This document shows, piece after piece, positions 51,866 through 60,625 of a DNA stretch of 64,000 nucleotides (positions are counted from its first letter, which is position 1; each line of letters starts with the position of its first letter). A model generated the notes under the pieces. The model did not search any database. It was not told where the DNA came from and was given only the letters and a program-made list of their open reading frames with translations. The DNA is from Formosimonas limnophila. GTDB taxonomy: Bacteria; Pseudomonadota; Gammaproteobacteria; Burkholderiales; Burkholderiaceae. The stretch is from positions 1 to 64,000 of the forward strand of contig NZ_BMZG01000007.1 in the NCBI RefSeq assembly GCF_014652675.1, in the 5' to 3' direction. Position numbers and translations under genes: made by a program.

Positions 51866-52861
51866 TTATGATAAGTAAGGCAGTCGTTCGTGATGACTGG
51901 CCAAATCATCAAAAAAATCAGCCACAGCGCGGTGCTGTGTTTGGGTGTCGAGCAGGGTGTTCATTTGCTGACGAAAGGTCTCGCCACCCACCAAATCACT
52001 GACGTACCAGCCGATGTGTTTGCGTGCCGTCAATAAACCAGTGCGTTCGCCATAAAAATCATAATGGTGCGTGAGATGCTCGAGCAGGACGTTTTTTGCC
52101 TCAATGACCGTGGGTGGGGGCAGGTGTGTTCCCGTGTCTAAAAACGCCGCGATTTCTCGAAATATCCACGGACGACCTTGAGCCGCGCGGCCAATCATGA
52201 TGGCGTCTGCGCCTGTGTATTTTAGAACGTCACGAGCCTTTTGGGGGCTGGCAATATCGCCATTGGCGACCACAGGAATCTTGACGGAGGCTTTCACTGC
52301 ACGGATGGTGTCGTATTCAGCGTCACCTTTGTAACCATCAGCACGGGTGCGGCCATGCAGTGTGAGCATTTGGATGCCTGTGTTTTCAGCGATGTGGGCG
52401 ATGGATAAGGCGTTTTTATTGTCTCTGTCCCAACCTGTACGAAATTTTAGTGTCACGGGGACATTGACGGCGTTCACGACGGCCTCAAGAATCTCTGCCA
52501 CGAGTTTTTCATCACGCAATAATGCAGAGCCTGCGGCGACGTTACAGACTTTTTTGGCAGGGCAGCCCATGTTGATGTCGATGATTTGAGCGCCTTTGTC
52601 CACATTAAAAGATGCTGCGTGCGCGAGCATGGCGGGATCTGAACCTGCAATTTGTACGGCGATGGGCGCGGTTTCGCCCTCGTGGTTCAAGCGTCGTGTG
52701 CTTTTGTCGGTTGCCCACAGTTGCGGGTTTGAGGCGGCCATTTCGGACACGGCGTAGCCCGCGCCGAGTTTTTTACAGAGTTGGCGAAACGGTCTGTCCG
52801 TCACTCCAGCCATGGGGGCGACGAAAAGATTGTTTGGAAGAAGGTGTGGGCCGATGCGCAT
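51866..52861 (-). CDS. dusB: tRNA-dihydrouridine synthase B
   Basis: A flavin enzyme that reduces specific uridines in tRNA. The N-terminal FVAPMAGVTDRPFRQL, the catalytic-cysteine motif INMGCPAKKVCN and TLKFRTGWD, TLHGRTRADGYKG are typical of DusB. The frame is open to 53047, but the family starts close to RIGPHLLPNNLFVAPMAG, so I choose ATG 52861 (331 residues). No strong ribosome-binding site is seen. A hairpin lies just upstream in the leader. dusB-fis is one of the most conserved gene pairs in proteobacteria. Confidence 0.93.
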   Translation of the reverse strand: MRIGPHLLPNNLFVAPMAGVTDRPFRQLCKKLGAGYAVSEMAASNPQLWATDKSTRRLNHEGETAPIAVQIAGSDPAMLAHAASFNVDKGAQIIDINMGCPAKKVCNVAAGSALLRDEKLVAEILEAVVNAVNVPVTLKFRTGWDRDNKNALSIAHIAENTGIQMLTLHGRTRADGYKGDAEYDTIRAVKASVKIPVVANGDIASPQKARDVLKYTGADAIMIGRAAQGRPWIFREIAAFLDTGTHLPPPTVIEAKNVLLEHLTHHYDFYGERTGLLTARKHIGWYVSDLVGGETFRQQMNTLLDTQTQHRAVADFFDDLASHHERLPYLS

Positions 52862-52874
52862 TTTGGAAAAATGA

Positions 52875-52897
52875 GCCGCCCAAAAAGAGTGGGCGGC
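52875..52897 (-). promoter_or_regulatory. Hairpin in the dusB leader
   Basis: GCCGCCC and GGGCGGC form a 7-bp GC-only stem with a 9-nt loop, 14 nt before the dusB ATG. On the minus strand it is followed by TCATTTTTCC, so it could be an attenuator. Confidence 0.4.
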
Positions 52898-53082
52898 CTG
52901 ATTTATAATATTGCTTAAAAAATAAGCATGATTGTACCAAAACGGCCAAGACGCCGTGATGGAATATGAGCGCATCGTGGATAATAAGTATTTTGTTTTG
53001 GAAAAAAATATGGCACAATCGTTGGCGATGGTCATGCCTATAGGCACGATCTCTCATAATTAAATCAACCAAAGGAGTAGAC

Positions 53083-54198
53083 ATGGAACGTCGTTCGTTT
53101 TTAAAAAAAGCGGGTGTTGCCGCAGGCGCTGGTGTATTGGCCGCGTGTGGTAAAACTGAATCGGGTGCAGCTGCGGGCGCGGCAGCATCAGGTACAAAGA
53201 TAGAGTGGACGTTGGCGTCAAGTTTCCCTAAAAACTTAGACACCATTTACGGCGCGGCAGAAGTATTTGCCAAACGTGTCAAAGAACTCTCTGGTGGTAA
53301 CTTCATCATCAATGTCAAAGCCGCTGGCGAAATTGTCCCAGGTCCTGAAGTCATGAACGCGGTCAAAAACAAAACCGTACAAATCGGCCACACCGCGTCG
53401 TACTACTTCTTTGGGACGGATGCGACGTTTGCATTTGACACCGCTGTGCCATTTGGTTTGACCTCACGTCAACACACCGCGTGGATGATGCATGGCGGTG
53501 GTATGGAAGTCATGCGCGAGTTCTTTAAACAGCACAATATTGTTAACTTCTTGGGCGGTAATACGGGCACCCAGATGGGTGGTTGGCTCAAAAAAGAAAT
53601 CAAATCGGTTGAGGACCTTAAAGGCTTGAAACTACGTATCGGTGGTTTTGCGGGTAAAGTGCTATCGAAACTCGGCGTGGTGCCTCAGCAGATTCCTGGT
53701 GGTGAAATTTACACTGCGTTGGAAAAAGGCACGATTGATGGTGCAGAGTGGGTTGGTCCTTATGACGACGAAAAGCTCGGCTTTTATAAAGTAGCGCCGA
53801 ACTACTACTACCCTGGTTGGTGGGAGGGTGGTGCGAATTTGTCATTTTATATCAATGCCGAAGAATACGCCAAGCTGCCCGATGCCTATAAAGTCATTGT
53901 TGAGACAGCCTCTCTCGAAGCGCATACCGACATGCAGGCCAAATACGATGCCAAAAATCCAATGGCTTTGGCGAGCTTGCTGGGCAACGGTGCAAAATTG
54001 CACAAATTCCCCGATGATGTGATGATGGCTGCGTTTAAAGCCACTCAAGAGGTCTTTGCCGAAGAGTCTGCCAAGAATGCTAACTTCAAGAAAGTATTCG
54101 ATAGCTGGATTACTTTTCGTCACAATCAAATGCAATGGTTTGGTTTGGCTGAGAAATCCTATGCTGACTTCACCACGGCCAATCCGTGGAAACCGTAA
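53083..54198 (+). CDS. TRAP transporter solute-binding lipoprotein (DctP family)
   Basis: A 371-residue substrate-binding protein of a tripartite ATP-independent periplasmic transporter. The N-terminus has twin arginines (MERRSFLKKAG) and a lipobox (GVLAACGK), so it is probably a lipid-anchored, Tat-exported protein. The family motif LKGLKLRIGGFAGKVL and the GGEIYTALEKGTIDGAEWVGPYDD segment are typical; PGWWEGGANLSFYIN resembles the 2-oxoacid-binding TakP type. AAAGGAGTAGAC precedes the ATG. No dctQ or dctM membrane genes are adjacent, so it must work with a transporter encoded elsewhere. Confidence 0.9.
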   Translation: MERRSFLKKAGVAAGAGVLAACGKTESGAAAGAAASGTKIEWTLASSFPKNLDTIYGAAEVFAKRVKELSGGNFIINVKAAGEIVPGPEVMNAVKNKTVQIGHTASYYFFGTDATFAFDTAVPFGLTSRQHTAWMMHGGGMEVMREFFKQHNIVNFLGGNTGTQMGGWLKKEIKSVEDLKGLKLRIGGFAGKVLSKLGVVPQQIPGGEIYTALEKGTIDGAEWVGPYDDEKLGFYKVAPNYYYPGWWEGGANLSFYINAEEYAKLPDAYKVIVETASLEAHTDMQAKYDAKNPMALASLLGNGAKLHKFPDDVMMAAFKATQEVFAEESAKNANFKKVFDSWITFRHNQMQWFGLAEKSYADFTTANPWKP

Positions 54199-54224
54199 AA
54201 CAAATTTCGCTTGGATTCATTCAA

Positions 54225-54263
54225 CAAAACACCCGATATTTAATCGGGTGTTTTGTTGTTTTT
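54225..54263 (+). terminator. Terminator after the TRAP binding protein gene
   Basis: CAAAACACCCGAT (54225-54237), loop ATTTA, ATCGGGTGTTTTG (54243-54255), then TTGTTTTT. Confidence 0.9.
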
Positions 54264-54347
54264 CTCTTGCGACTCAAGGTCTAGGGGGGTAGCCGTCGAA
54301 AAAGTGTTTTTGGTTGAAATTTTCAATGACATCAAGCATGAGGTTTT

Positions 54348-54695
54348 TCAGCTCGCGACATCCCAAAGTTCTTCGAGGTTATAGTAGGCGCGAATCGGTG
54401 CCTGCATGATGTGTACCACGATATCGGCACAATCAACCAGTACCCATTCACCAGTTTCTTCGCCCTCGGTTGAAAGAATGTCGCCGCCGTTTTCTTTGAC
54501 TTTCTCGTGAACGTGGCCTGCTAGTGAGCGTGTTTGGCGGTTACTGCTGCCTGTAGCGATGATGACGCGGTCGAATTCATCAGAGATGGTTTCTGTGTTG
54601 AATATTTTGACGTCAGTGGCCTTTAAATCATTGAGTGCGTCTATGATGATGGCTTGTAATTTGTCTGTGGTAAGGGTATTTTGCTTGCGTGCCAT
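54348..54695 (-). CDS. rsfS: Ribosomal silencing factor RsfS
   Basis: A 115-residue RsfS (DUF143) that binds L14 and prevents subunit joining when nutrients are short. Motifs ALNDLKATDVKIFNT, IIATGSSNRQTRSLAGHV and WVLVDCADIVVHIM are clear. It is downstream of nadD on the same strand, a conserved neighbour, but a gap of about 160 nt with no gene separates them. rlmH, usually next, is not present here. Confidence 0.95.
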   Translation of the reverse strand: MARKQNTLTTDKLQAIIIDALNDLKATDVKIFNTETISDEFDRVIIATGSSNRQTRSLAGHVHEKVKENGGDILSTEGEETGEWVLVDCADIVVHIMQAPIRAYYNLEELWDVAS

Positions 54696-54853
54696 GTAAA
54701 AACTTTCTTAAATTCTTTAATGCGAGTTTCACCGAATGATCATCGCTGAGAATAAAAATGGCGCCGTGTGGCGCATTGCGTTTGTTGTTGGGTAAGAGAT
54801 AGGCGTCATTGTAGCATTTTCGGTGGTGCATCAAGTACTTATCAGTGCTTATC

Positions 54854-55561
54854 TCAGAGATGAGGTTGTTTTTTATCTCCATACAACTGATGTTGTTGTA
54901 TGTAGGCCGCGACTGATGGCGATAGTTGCGACAAAATAGCCTGATTTTCAGCTGTGGGAGTTTTCAGTGCGGCACGTATAGCGCTTGATGAAATATGCAT
55001 TTTTGGTAAATTGAAGGTCACAAAATATCCGTTTGGATGATTCTGCCATTCATCGGCTTGCGATAGATGAGTTAGATAGTAACTTTTGAGTGATTCGTGT
55101 AGGTCATCTGCCGTTACTTCATGCCCCGCTCTTTGCGCGACAGCGATGTGGCACAGGTTGAGCAGTTCGTCCCAACGATGCCATGTGGTCAGATTACTGA
55201 GTTGATCTGAGCCCATAATCCAAACCAAAGGGGTATTTGTTGGGTGCGAGCTGCTTAATTGCTTGAGTGTTTGAATGGTGTAACTCGGTTGAGACAACGA
55301 GGCTTCTATACTATTTAGCGTGATGGGATAGGGGGGGGGGGCTTGCTTTTCCCAGTTTTGCGCGTCGTCATTTAATGCGGCTTTTACCATGGCCACGCGA
55401 TGCACTGAGGCAATCACATGGGGTTTTTGCCATGGCTGGCCCGCAGGAATCACCTGTATGCTGGACAGTTTGAGTTGCTCACGAGCTGCGTGCAACAACG
55501 CAAAGTGTGCCAAGTGCGGTGGGTTAAAACTGCTGCCAAATAGGCCAATGGGTGAACTCAT
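54854..55561 (-). CDS. nadD: Nicotinate-nucleotide adenylyltransferase
   Basis: NadD makes deamido-NAD from nicotinate mononucleotide. The N-terminal GLFGSSFNPPHLAHFAL contains the (H/S)xxH-type nucleotidyltransferase motif (PHLAH), LVWIMGSDQLSNLTTWHRW is the family core, and the C-terminal ISSSAIRAAL motif is present. It starts 7 nt after the hemF stop. The gene carries a run of 11 C in the coding strand (G at 55331-55341), encoding QAPPPYP; one slipped base would destroy this essential gene, so the tract may be a sequence error or a rare mutational hot spot. Confidence 0.93.
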   Translation of the reverse strand: MSSPIGLFGSSFNPPHLAHFALLHAAREQLKLSSIQVIPAGQPWQKPHVIASVHRVAMVKAALNDDAQNWEKQAPPPYPITLNSIEASLSQPSYTIQTLKQLSSSHPTNTPLVWIMGSDQLSNLTTWHRWDELLNLCHIAVAQRAGHEVTADDLHESLKSYYLTHLSQADEWQNHPNGYFVTFNLPKMHISSSAIRAALKTPTAENQAILSQLSPSVAAYIQQHQLYGDKKQPHL

Positions 55562-55568
55562 GTTTCGC

Positions 55569-56480
55569 TTATAACCAGTCTCGGATGGGCAAAAAGTCTG
55601 TCAGTAAACGAGCTTCTTCTGAGTTGGCGTCTGGTGTGTATTGGTATGCCCAATTTGCGACAGGTGGCATGGACATGAGAATCGACTCGGTTCGCCCACC
55701 ACTTTGCAAGCCAAAATGTGTACCTCGATCGAGAACGAGATTGAACTCAACGTAACGTCCGCGGCGGTAGTTTTGCCAGTTTTTATGGGCATCTGTGTAA
55801 ATGTCATTGCGGTGTTTCTCGACAATCGGTACATAGGCCTTTAAAAAAGCATTGCCCACGGACTGAGTCATGGCAAAAGCGGTCTCAATATCAGGGGCAC
55901 TCTGGTCATCAAAAAACACACCGCCAATACCGCGCGCCTCACCTCGGTGTTTCAAATAAAAATATTCATCACACCATTTTTTGAAGGTGGGGTATTTGTC
56001 TGAACCAAAAGGTGCTAATGCATCGTGGCAGGTTTGGTGGAAGTGCACGCAGTCGTCGATAAAGCCGTAATAAGGCGTTAAGTCCATACCGCCGCCGAAC
56101 CACATGACATCGGCTTCACCTTCTTTTTTCGCCACCAACCCACGCACATTCATGTGGACGGTGGGCACGAATGGATTGCATGGGTGCAACACCAGCGAAA
56201 CACCCATGGCATCAAAACCACGGCCAGCCAGCTCAGGTCGGTGTTGTGAAGCCGATGGCGGCAGTGAAGCACCGCTGACGCGAGAAAATGCCACGCCGCC
56301 GCGCTCAAACACATTGCCGCCTTCAATAATGGCTGTGATGCCATGTCCCTGTAGAGGTGCGTCGGCTTCTTTTTTCCATGCGTCTCGTCGAAAGCTTTGT
56401 CCATCAGCAGCTTCAAGCTCAGAGACTATGGCGTTTTGCAAGTTGGTGAAATAATCGTAGAGTTGGTTTGGATTGGTCAT
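55569..56480 (-). CDS. hemF: Oxygen-dependent coproporphyrinogen III oxidase
   Basis: HemF converts coproporphyrinogen III to protoporphyrinogen IX in heme synthesis. [35 protein letters not shown] and [14 protein letters not shown] are diagnostic; [27 protein letters not shown] is the conserved C-terminal region. At 303 residues it is complete. It lies between purD and nadD, as in related bacteria. Confidence 0.96.
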   Translation of the reverse strand: MTNPNQLYDYFTNLQNAIVSELEAADGQSFRRDAWKKEADAPLQGHGITAIIEGGNVFERGGVAFSRVSGASLPPSASQHRPELAGRGFDAMGVSLVLHPCNPFVPTVHMNVRGLVAKKEGEADVMWFGGGMDLTPYYGFIDDCVHFHQTCHDALAPFGSDKYPTFKKWCDEYFYLKHRGEARGIGGVFFDDQSAPDIETAFAMTQSVGNAFLKAYVPIVEKHRNDIYTDAHKNWQNYRRGRYVEFNLVLDRGTHFGLQSGGRTESILMSMPPVANWAYQYTPDANSEEARLLTDFLPIRDWL

Positions 56481-56556
56481 GATGATTCAAATTGTGTTTA
56501 ACAATAAACGCATCTTGTCTCAATGTGACAAATGCGCCCCACAGAAATACAAAATT

Positions 56557-57825
56557 TTAAATAAGCTCAGCGGCACGATAACCTATGTCTTTTCTATATT
56601 GCATACCGTCGAATTGAACATTGGTCATCTGCGTGTACGCCGTTTGTTGCGCTTCTTTTAAGGTGCGACCCAAAGCGGTAACGCAGAGTACACGCCCGCC
56701 ACTGGTGATGACTTGACCGAATTGTTCGGTGGTTCCTGCATGAAATATGACGCAGTTTAGGGTATTTTCTGGTGTGCTGATGACGTCGCCGACGCGCGGA
56801 GTGGCTGGGTAGTTGTGTGCTGCGACGACTACCCCCAGTGCGACACGATTATCCCAGTCAAGCTGCACCTGATTCAATGTGCCGTGAGCACCGTGACGGA
56901 GTACTTCAAATAAATCAGAGTTCAGGCGCATCATAATCGGCTGGGTTTCAGGATCGCCCATGCGGCAGTTGAATTCAAGCACTTTGATAGAGCCATCTGG
57001 TTTAATCATCAGCCCCGCATACAAAAAGCCAGTGTAGGTGATGCCGTCTTTTTTCATTCCCGCCAGCGTTGGGTAAATAACTTCGCGCAGGGCGCGCTCG
57101 TGAACCTCTGGGGTCACAATGGGGGCTGGTGAGTATGCGCCCATGCCGCCAGTGTTTGGGCCTGCATCGCCATCAAGTAAGCGTTTGTGGTCTTGCGAAG
57201 TGGCTAAAGGCAAGGCATGTTCGCCATCGCACAGCACGATAAAACTCGCTTCCTCACCGTCGAGGAACTCTTCGATGACGACACGCGCCCCAGCATCGCC
57301 TAAACGATTATCAGCAAGCATGTCGTCAATCGCCTCATGGGCTTCGGCAAGAGTCATGGCCACCACAACGCCTTTACCAGCTGCCAAACCATCCGCTTTC
57401 ACCACAATAGGCGCTCCGTGGGTATTGACGTAATCATGAGCAAGCGCTGCATCAGTGAAGTCAGCGTAGGCGGCTGTGGGAATGTTGTGCCGTGCCATGA
57501 AGGCTTTGGCGAAGGATTTAGAAGACTCAAGTTGTGCAGCGGCTTGAGTCGGACCAAAAATGGTCAAGCCTGCTGCCCGAAAAGCATCCACCACACCTTT
57601 TGATAAGGGGGCTTCGGGGCCGACCACTGTTAAAGTGATTTGGTTGTCTTGCGCGAACTTGACGAGAGCCGCGTTGTCTACCTGTGTGATGTTTTGGACT
57701 TTTTTCATCTGAGCTGTGCCCGCATTGCCTGGTGCGACAAAAACAGTAGAGATTTGGGCGGATTGTGCCATTTTCCAAGTGAGGGCGTGTTCACGGCCGC
57801 CTGAGCCAATAATTAGGATGTTCAT
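56557..57825 (-). CDS. purD: Phosphoribosylamine-glycine ligase
   Basis: An ATP-grasp enzyme in the second step of purine synthesis. The N-terminal NILIIGSGGREHALTWK, the LFVxPGN-type NAGTAQM region, the ATP-grasp loop VKADGLAAGKGVVVA and the NCRMGDPETQPIMMRL metal site are intact. The frame reaches to 57990 but homologues begin at MNILIIG, so I take ATG 57825 (422 residues). It begins 7 nt after the stop of a small secreted-protein gene, in one transcript. Confidence 0.95.
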   Translation of the reverse strand: MNILIIGSGGREHALTWKMAQSAQISTVFVAPGNAGTAQMKKVQNITQVDNAALVKFAQDNQITLTVVGPEAPLSKGVVDAFRAAGLTIFGPTQAAAQLESSKSFAKAFMARHNIPTAAYADFTDAALAHDYVNTHGAPIVVKADGLAAGKGVVVAMTLAEAHEAIDDMLADNRLGDAGARVVIEEFLDGEEASFIVLCDGEHALPLATSQDHKRLLDGDAGPNTGGMGAYSPAPIVTPEVHERALREVIYPTLAGMKKDGITYTGFLYAGLMIKPDGSIKVLEFNCRMGDPETQPIMMRLNSDLFEVLRHGAHGTLNQVQLDWDNRVALGVVVAAHNYPATPRVGDVISTPENTLNCVIFHAGTTEQFGQVITSGGRVLCVTALGRTLKEAQQTAYTQMTNVQFDGMQYRKDIGYRAAELI

Positions 57826-57832
57826 GATGTGT

Positions 57833-58315
57833 TTACTCTGTAATGTTTTTACAAGAAGGGGTTTTAGTGATTTGCTTTTCAAGCAGCTCTTTACTTGGTT
57901 CAACTGCCCCGATGGTGTCGGCAAAAGCAGTGAGACCCTTTTCACTATCGACGGACAGATGACTGGCGAGGATATCGGTAATCTCATCAATGCTTTGGGC
58001 GTCGTAATTAATGTTCTGTTTTGCTAACTCTCTTGAAGAAGTACCGACCTCGTTGAGCTGTTTGGCAGGCAGTTTTTTGATGAAGTCTTGACAAAAAGAC
58101 TCCAGCATGATTGGGCTCGTCATGACGTCAGACAAACATTTATTCATCTCTTCTGAGTTTTCTTGTGTCGACTCATTGAGTGTAGTGGCGATAAGAGCCT
58201 TGTACAAAGCCATCAGTGATTTATTTTCTACGAGGGAGTTGTGTGAATTTTGTGCAAAGGCTAGTTCATTGCTCAGTAAGCAAAGTGTGACAGCGGCTTT
58301 CGCAAGTAAACGCAC
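57833..58315 (-). CDS. Small secreted protein of unknown function
   Basis: A 160-residue protein with a signal peptide (RLLAKAAVTLCLLSNELAFA) and a likely cleavage before QN. The mature part is hydrophilic with three cysteines (NKCLSD, SFCQDF, PSCKNI). I do not recognise it. The start is a GTG at 58315. It ends 7 nt before the purD ATG, so they are probably co-transcribed, but the functional link is unclear. Confidence 0.65.
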   Translation of the reverse strand: MRLLAKAAVTLCLLSNELAFAQNSHNSLVENKSLMALYKALIATTLNESTQENSEEMNKCLSDVMTSPIMLESFCQDFIKKLPAKQLNEVGTSSRELAKQNINYDAQSIDEITDILASHLSVDSEKGLTAFADTIGAVEPSKELLEKQITKTPSCKNITE

Positions 58316-58560
58316 GGGTAATCCTGTGCGGTTGACATTAATTTGATATTTTACCTGACTTAGACTTTATGAGACTGAATTTTCTTCTGATTATTGGCGG
58401 AGTCGGTAGAAAAGCAGTCCATGAAATTCCAGTCCGAACGCGACTTGTGTGACTGCTGTTAAACTATGAAAGTCATTAAGAAATGCCAATAAATATAGCG
58501 CGTTCATCACAAAATAACGCGAAACAACAGTAAAATGGGCATGACAATTTAAAATATTAC

Positions 58561-59076
58561 ATGGGGTCGTCAATGGTTCAGAAAAAAAGACTGTTTGGTC
58601 CGAAAGTTCAAAATTTTCGTTTGTTTTATGCGCTACTGTTGGTGTTGTGCGTTGGGGCGTTGGTTGTGGCGTATTATCTACAAAGCGCCCAAGGATTAGC
58701 ACCTTGCCCTCTGTGCATTATTCAGCGATTTGGTTTTATGTGGTTGGCTGTTTTTGCTTTGTGTGGTCTGTTGCGTGGGCGATTGGGCTGGTTGGGAAAT
58801 GCTTTGGCGGCTTTTGGGGGGGCTGTGGCGGTCGCTGTTGCTGGATACCAAAATTGGTTACTCATAAATCCATCCGCCACTTGCGTGATGGATGATCCAC
58901 ACAAAAATTTCGTCAATGATTTACCCACAGCTCAATGGTGGCCGGAGATGTTTAAAGTATCTGGTTCATGCACTGCACCATTAGAGCCATTTTTGGGTTT
59001 ACAAATTCCTTTGTGGGCGTTGATTGCTCTGCTTTTTGTCACTTTGGGTTTTGTGATTCGCCTGATTCGTCGTTAA
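58561..59076 (+). CDS. dsbB: Disulfide bond formation protein B
   Basis: A four-helix inner-membrane protein that reoxidises DsbA with quinone. The first cysteine pair is CPLC (Cys49 and Cys52 from ATG 58561) and the second pair is in ATCVMD and SGSCTAP. At 171 residues it is standard. ATG 58561 and ATG 58573 are both possible starts; GGGG before the second is a weak ribosome site. The partner dsbA is not in the window. Confidence 0.93.
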   Translation: MGSSMVQKKRLFGPKVQNFRLFYALLLVLCVGALVVAYYLQSAQGLAPCPLCIIQRFGFMWLAVFALCGLLRGRLGWLGNALAAFGGAVAVAVAGYQNWLLINPSATCVMDDPHKNFVNDLPTAQWWPEMFKVSGSCTAPLEPFLGLQIPLWALIALLFVTLGFVIRLIRR

Positions 59077-59105
59077 AATACGTGACGCATGTGAGTGATG
59101 ATGGC

Positions 59106-59771
59106 TCAATTTTTGACTTGTTCTTTTAGTTTCGCCACATCCAAATTCATGATGTAACGCTCTAAATTCGCCCAAATGATGTGATAATCAAAGCCGTCTT
59201 GCTTCATTTCTGCAATGGCGGTTTTTTTGTCCCAATCTTGCACCACGATTCGATAAATCGCCACCATCATCCCTGTGCGGTCTGCACCGTGCTTGCAGTG
59301 GAGCAAAATAGGCTGCTGCGCTGGGTCAGTCACAGCTTTGAGAAATCGAATCACATCTTCGTCCTCGGCGTGCCACGTGTTGAATCGAATGTGGTGGTAG
59401 TTCAGTTGTGATTGTGTGGTCAGTAGTGCGTCCGCTTCGTCGTGTGCCGCACGTAGGTTAATCAGTGTCTTGATGGTTTGGCCGTTGAGCACCAATGGTT
59501 CATTGAGTTTGAGTGTGACCACACCTGACAGAGGTGGCTGTGCACTGCGAAACAGCGTGGGTGAAACCTGATGAACATTGAATAATCCCAGTGGAGGGTT
59601 GGTTACAGGTTGTGCCCAATGAGAGGGACGCTCGACACTGGGTAGTGCAGGGTAAGTGGCGCATCCAGAGAGCAGAGTTGTTGTGAGAAAAAACGCAGCT
59701 CGCGTGGTGCGTGCTGCGTTTTTCGTCAGATAGCCTGGTTTGATGGTTTGTCTCACTGAGTCAGCATCCAT
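59106..59771 (-). CDS. Lipoprotein with a dual-specificity / tyrosine phosphatase domain
   Basis: A 221-residue protein. The catalytic P-loop HCKHGADRTGM has Cys159 and Arg165, and the DEADALL region and the WHAEDEDVIRFL segment give the general-acid aspartate area. A lipobox (TTLLSGCATY, Cys37) suggests membrane anchoring in the envelope, so it probably acts on phospho- or phospholipid substrates outside the cytoplasm. The ATG at 59771 overlaps the end of the upstream cytochrome gene by 19 nt; an alternative GTG at 59756 would give a 4-nt GTGA overlap. Such phosphatases are known next to cytochrome genes in this group only to a limited degree. Confidence 0.8.
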   Translation of the reverse strand: MDADSVRQTIKPGYLTKNAARTTRAAFFLTTTLLSGCATYPALPSVERPSHWAQPVTNPPLGLFNVHQVSPTLFRSAQPPLSGVVTLKLNEPLVLNGQTIKTLINLRAAHDEADALLTTQSQLNYHHIRFNTWHAEDEDVIRFLKAVTDPAQQPILLHCKHGADRTGMMVAIYRIVVQDWDKKTAIAEMKQDGFDYHIIWANLERYIMNLDVAKLKEQVKN

Positions 59772-60070
59772 TTAACCAGCGCATTCATGTCCGCGTCTGA
59801 GATGTTCGGTTGTGCAGGCATCGGGGTTGAGCCCCAGACACCGACTACGCCGCGGCGCACTCTGTCAGCGATTTTGGTGGCTGCACCGGGTTCATCTTTG
59901 TAACGCTTGGCGATGTCTTGGAATGAAGGGCCGATGATTTTTTTGTCGAGTGAGTGGCAGCGAAAGCAGTCGTTGGCTTTGGCGATTTGCGGATTGGCTG
60001 ATGCATTGAGGCTGGTGAGTGCCAATGTGGTTAATAAGGTTGTTGTGGTGAGCGTGCGTTGAATACTCAT
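59753..60070 (-). CDS. Small periplasmic cytochrome c (c551/c552 type)
   Basis: A 105-residue monoheme cytochrome with signal peptide (TTLLTTLALTSLNASA) and a CFRCH heme motif at about residues 35-39; the methionine ligand is in STPMPAQPNIS, 50 residues later. The C-terminal LVKWMLTQ helix is typical. It is a class I c551/c552 type, likely an electron carrier. A paralogue lies just upstream. Confidence 0.93.
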   Translation of the reverse strand: MSIQRTLTTTTLLTTLALTSLNASANPQIAKANDCFRCHSLDKKIIGPSFQDIAKRYKDEPGAATKIADRVRRGVVGVWGSTPMPAQPNISDADMNALVKWMLTQ

Positions 60071-60166
60071 GGCGTTTATCCCAAAAAATCAATGTTCCGG
60101 TTAAAAAGTCCGAACCTGCAAGCTCTAAAGTCTTGGGTGGTCAGTTTGGTTGACAGCGGAGATGGG

Positions 60167-60526
60167 TTATTGCGCCAAAATCCATTGGGTTAAGGCATTG
60201 AGGTCGCTCTCAGAAATACGGCGGTTCGCGGGCATTTTTTCTTGGCCAAACAGCGAAGTGATGCCGTTGCGCACCACATCTTTGATTTCGGAGGCATCTG
60301 AGCGTTGGGCGATGGTACGAAACGATGGCGCTTTTTTCTTGCTGTCGATGGCATGGCATTTAAAGCACTGTTGATCACGTGCGATTTGCTCGTTGGCCAG
60401 TGTTGTACCGCTCATCAGGCAGCCTGCGAGCAGTGCGACGGCGAACAAACCTGCGCGGTTCAGACCATGGGTTAGAAAGGGGCTGTTTTGGTATCCGTTC
60501 TTTTGGGTTTTGTTTGGTTGGGTCAT
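60167..60526 (-). CDS. Small periplasmic cytochrome c (c551/c552 type), paralogue
   Basis: A 119-residue monoheme cytochrome with a signal peptide (LFAVALLAGCLMSGTTLA), CFKCH heme motif and methionine ligand in KMPANRRIS. It resembles the cytochrome encoded 97 nt downstream, and the two are best explained by duplication. The cysteine in the signal region (GCLMSG) could be read as a lipobox, but the context favours a normal signal peptide. Confidence 0.92.
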   Translation of the reverse strand: MTQPNKTQKNGYQNSPFLTHGLNRAGLFAVALLAGCLMSGTTLANEQIARDQQCFKCHAIDSKKKAPSFRTIAQRSDASEIKDVVRNGITSLFGQEKMPANRRISESDLNALTQWILAQ

Positions 60527-60625
60527 GATTGAATGAAGTCTCGTGTGGTTTATGACAAATTGCTCGGCATTTTAACGCAAAGTCCTGATTGGTGTTGCCT
60601 ATTCAATTGAGCAGCTTAGATGGCT

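Noticed and set aside
54628-54882. An 84-codon frame between rsfS and nadD.
   Set aside because: It overlaps both real genes in another frame and resembles nothing; the gap is left unassigned.
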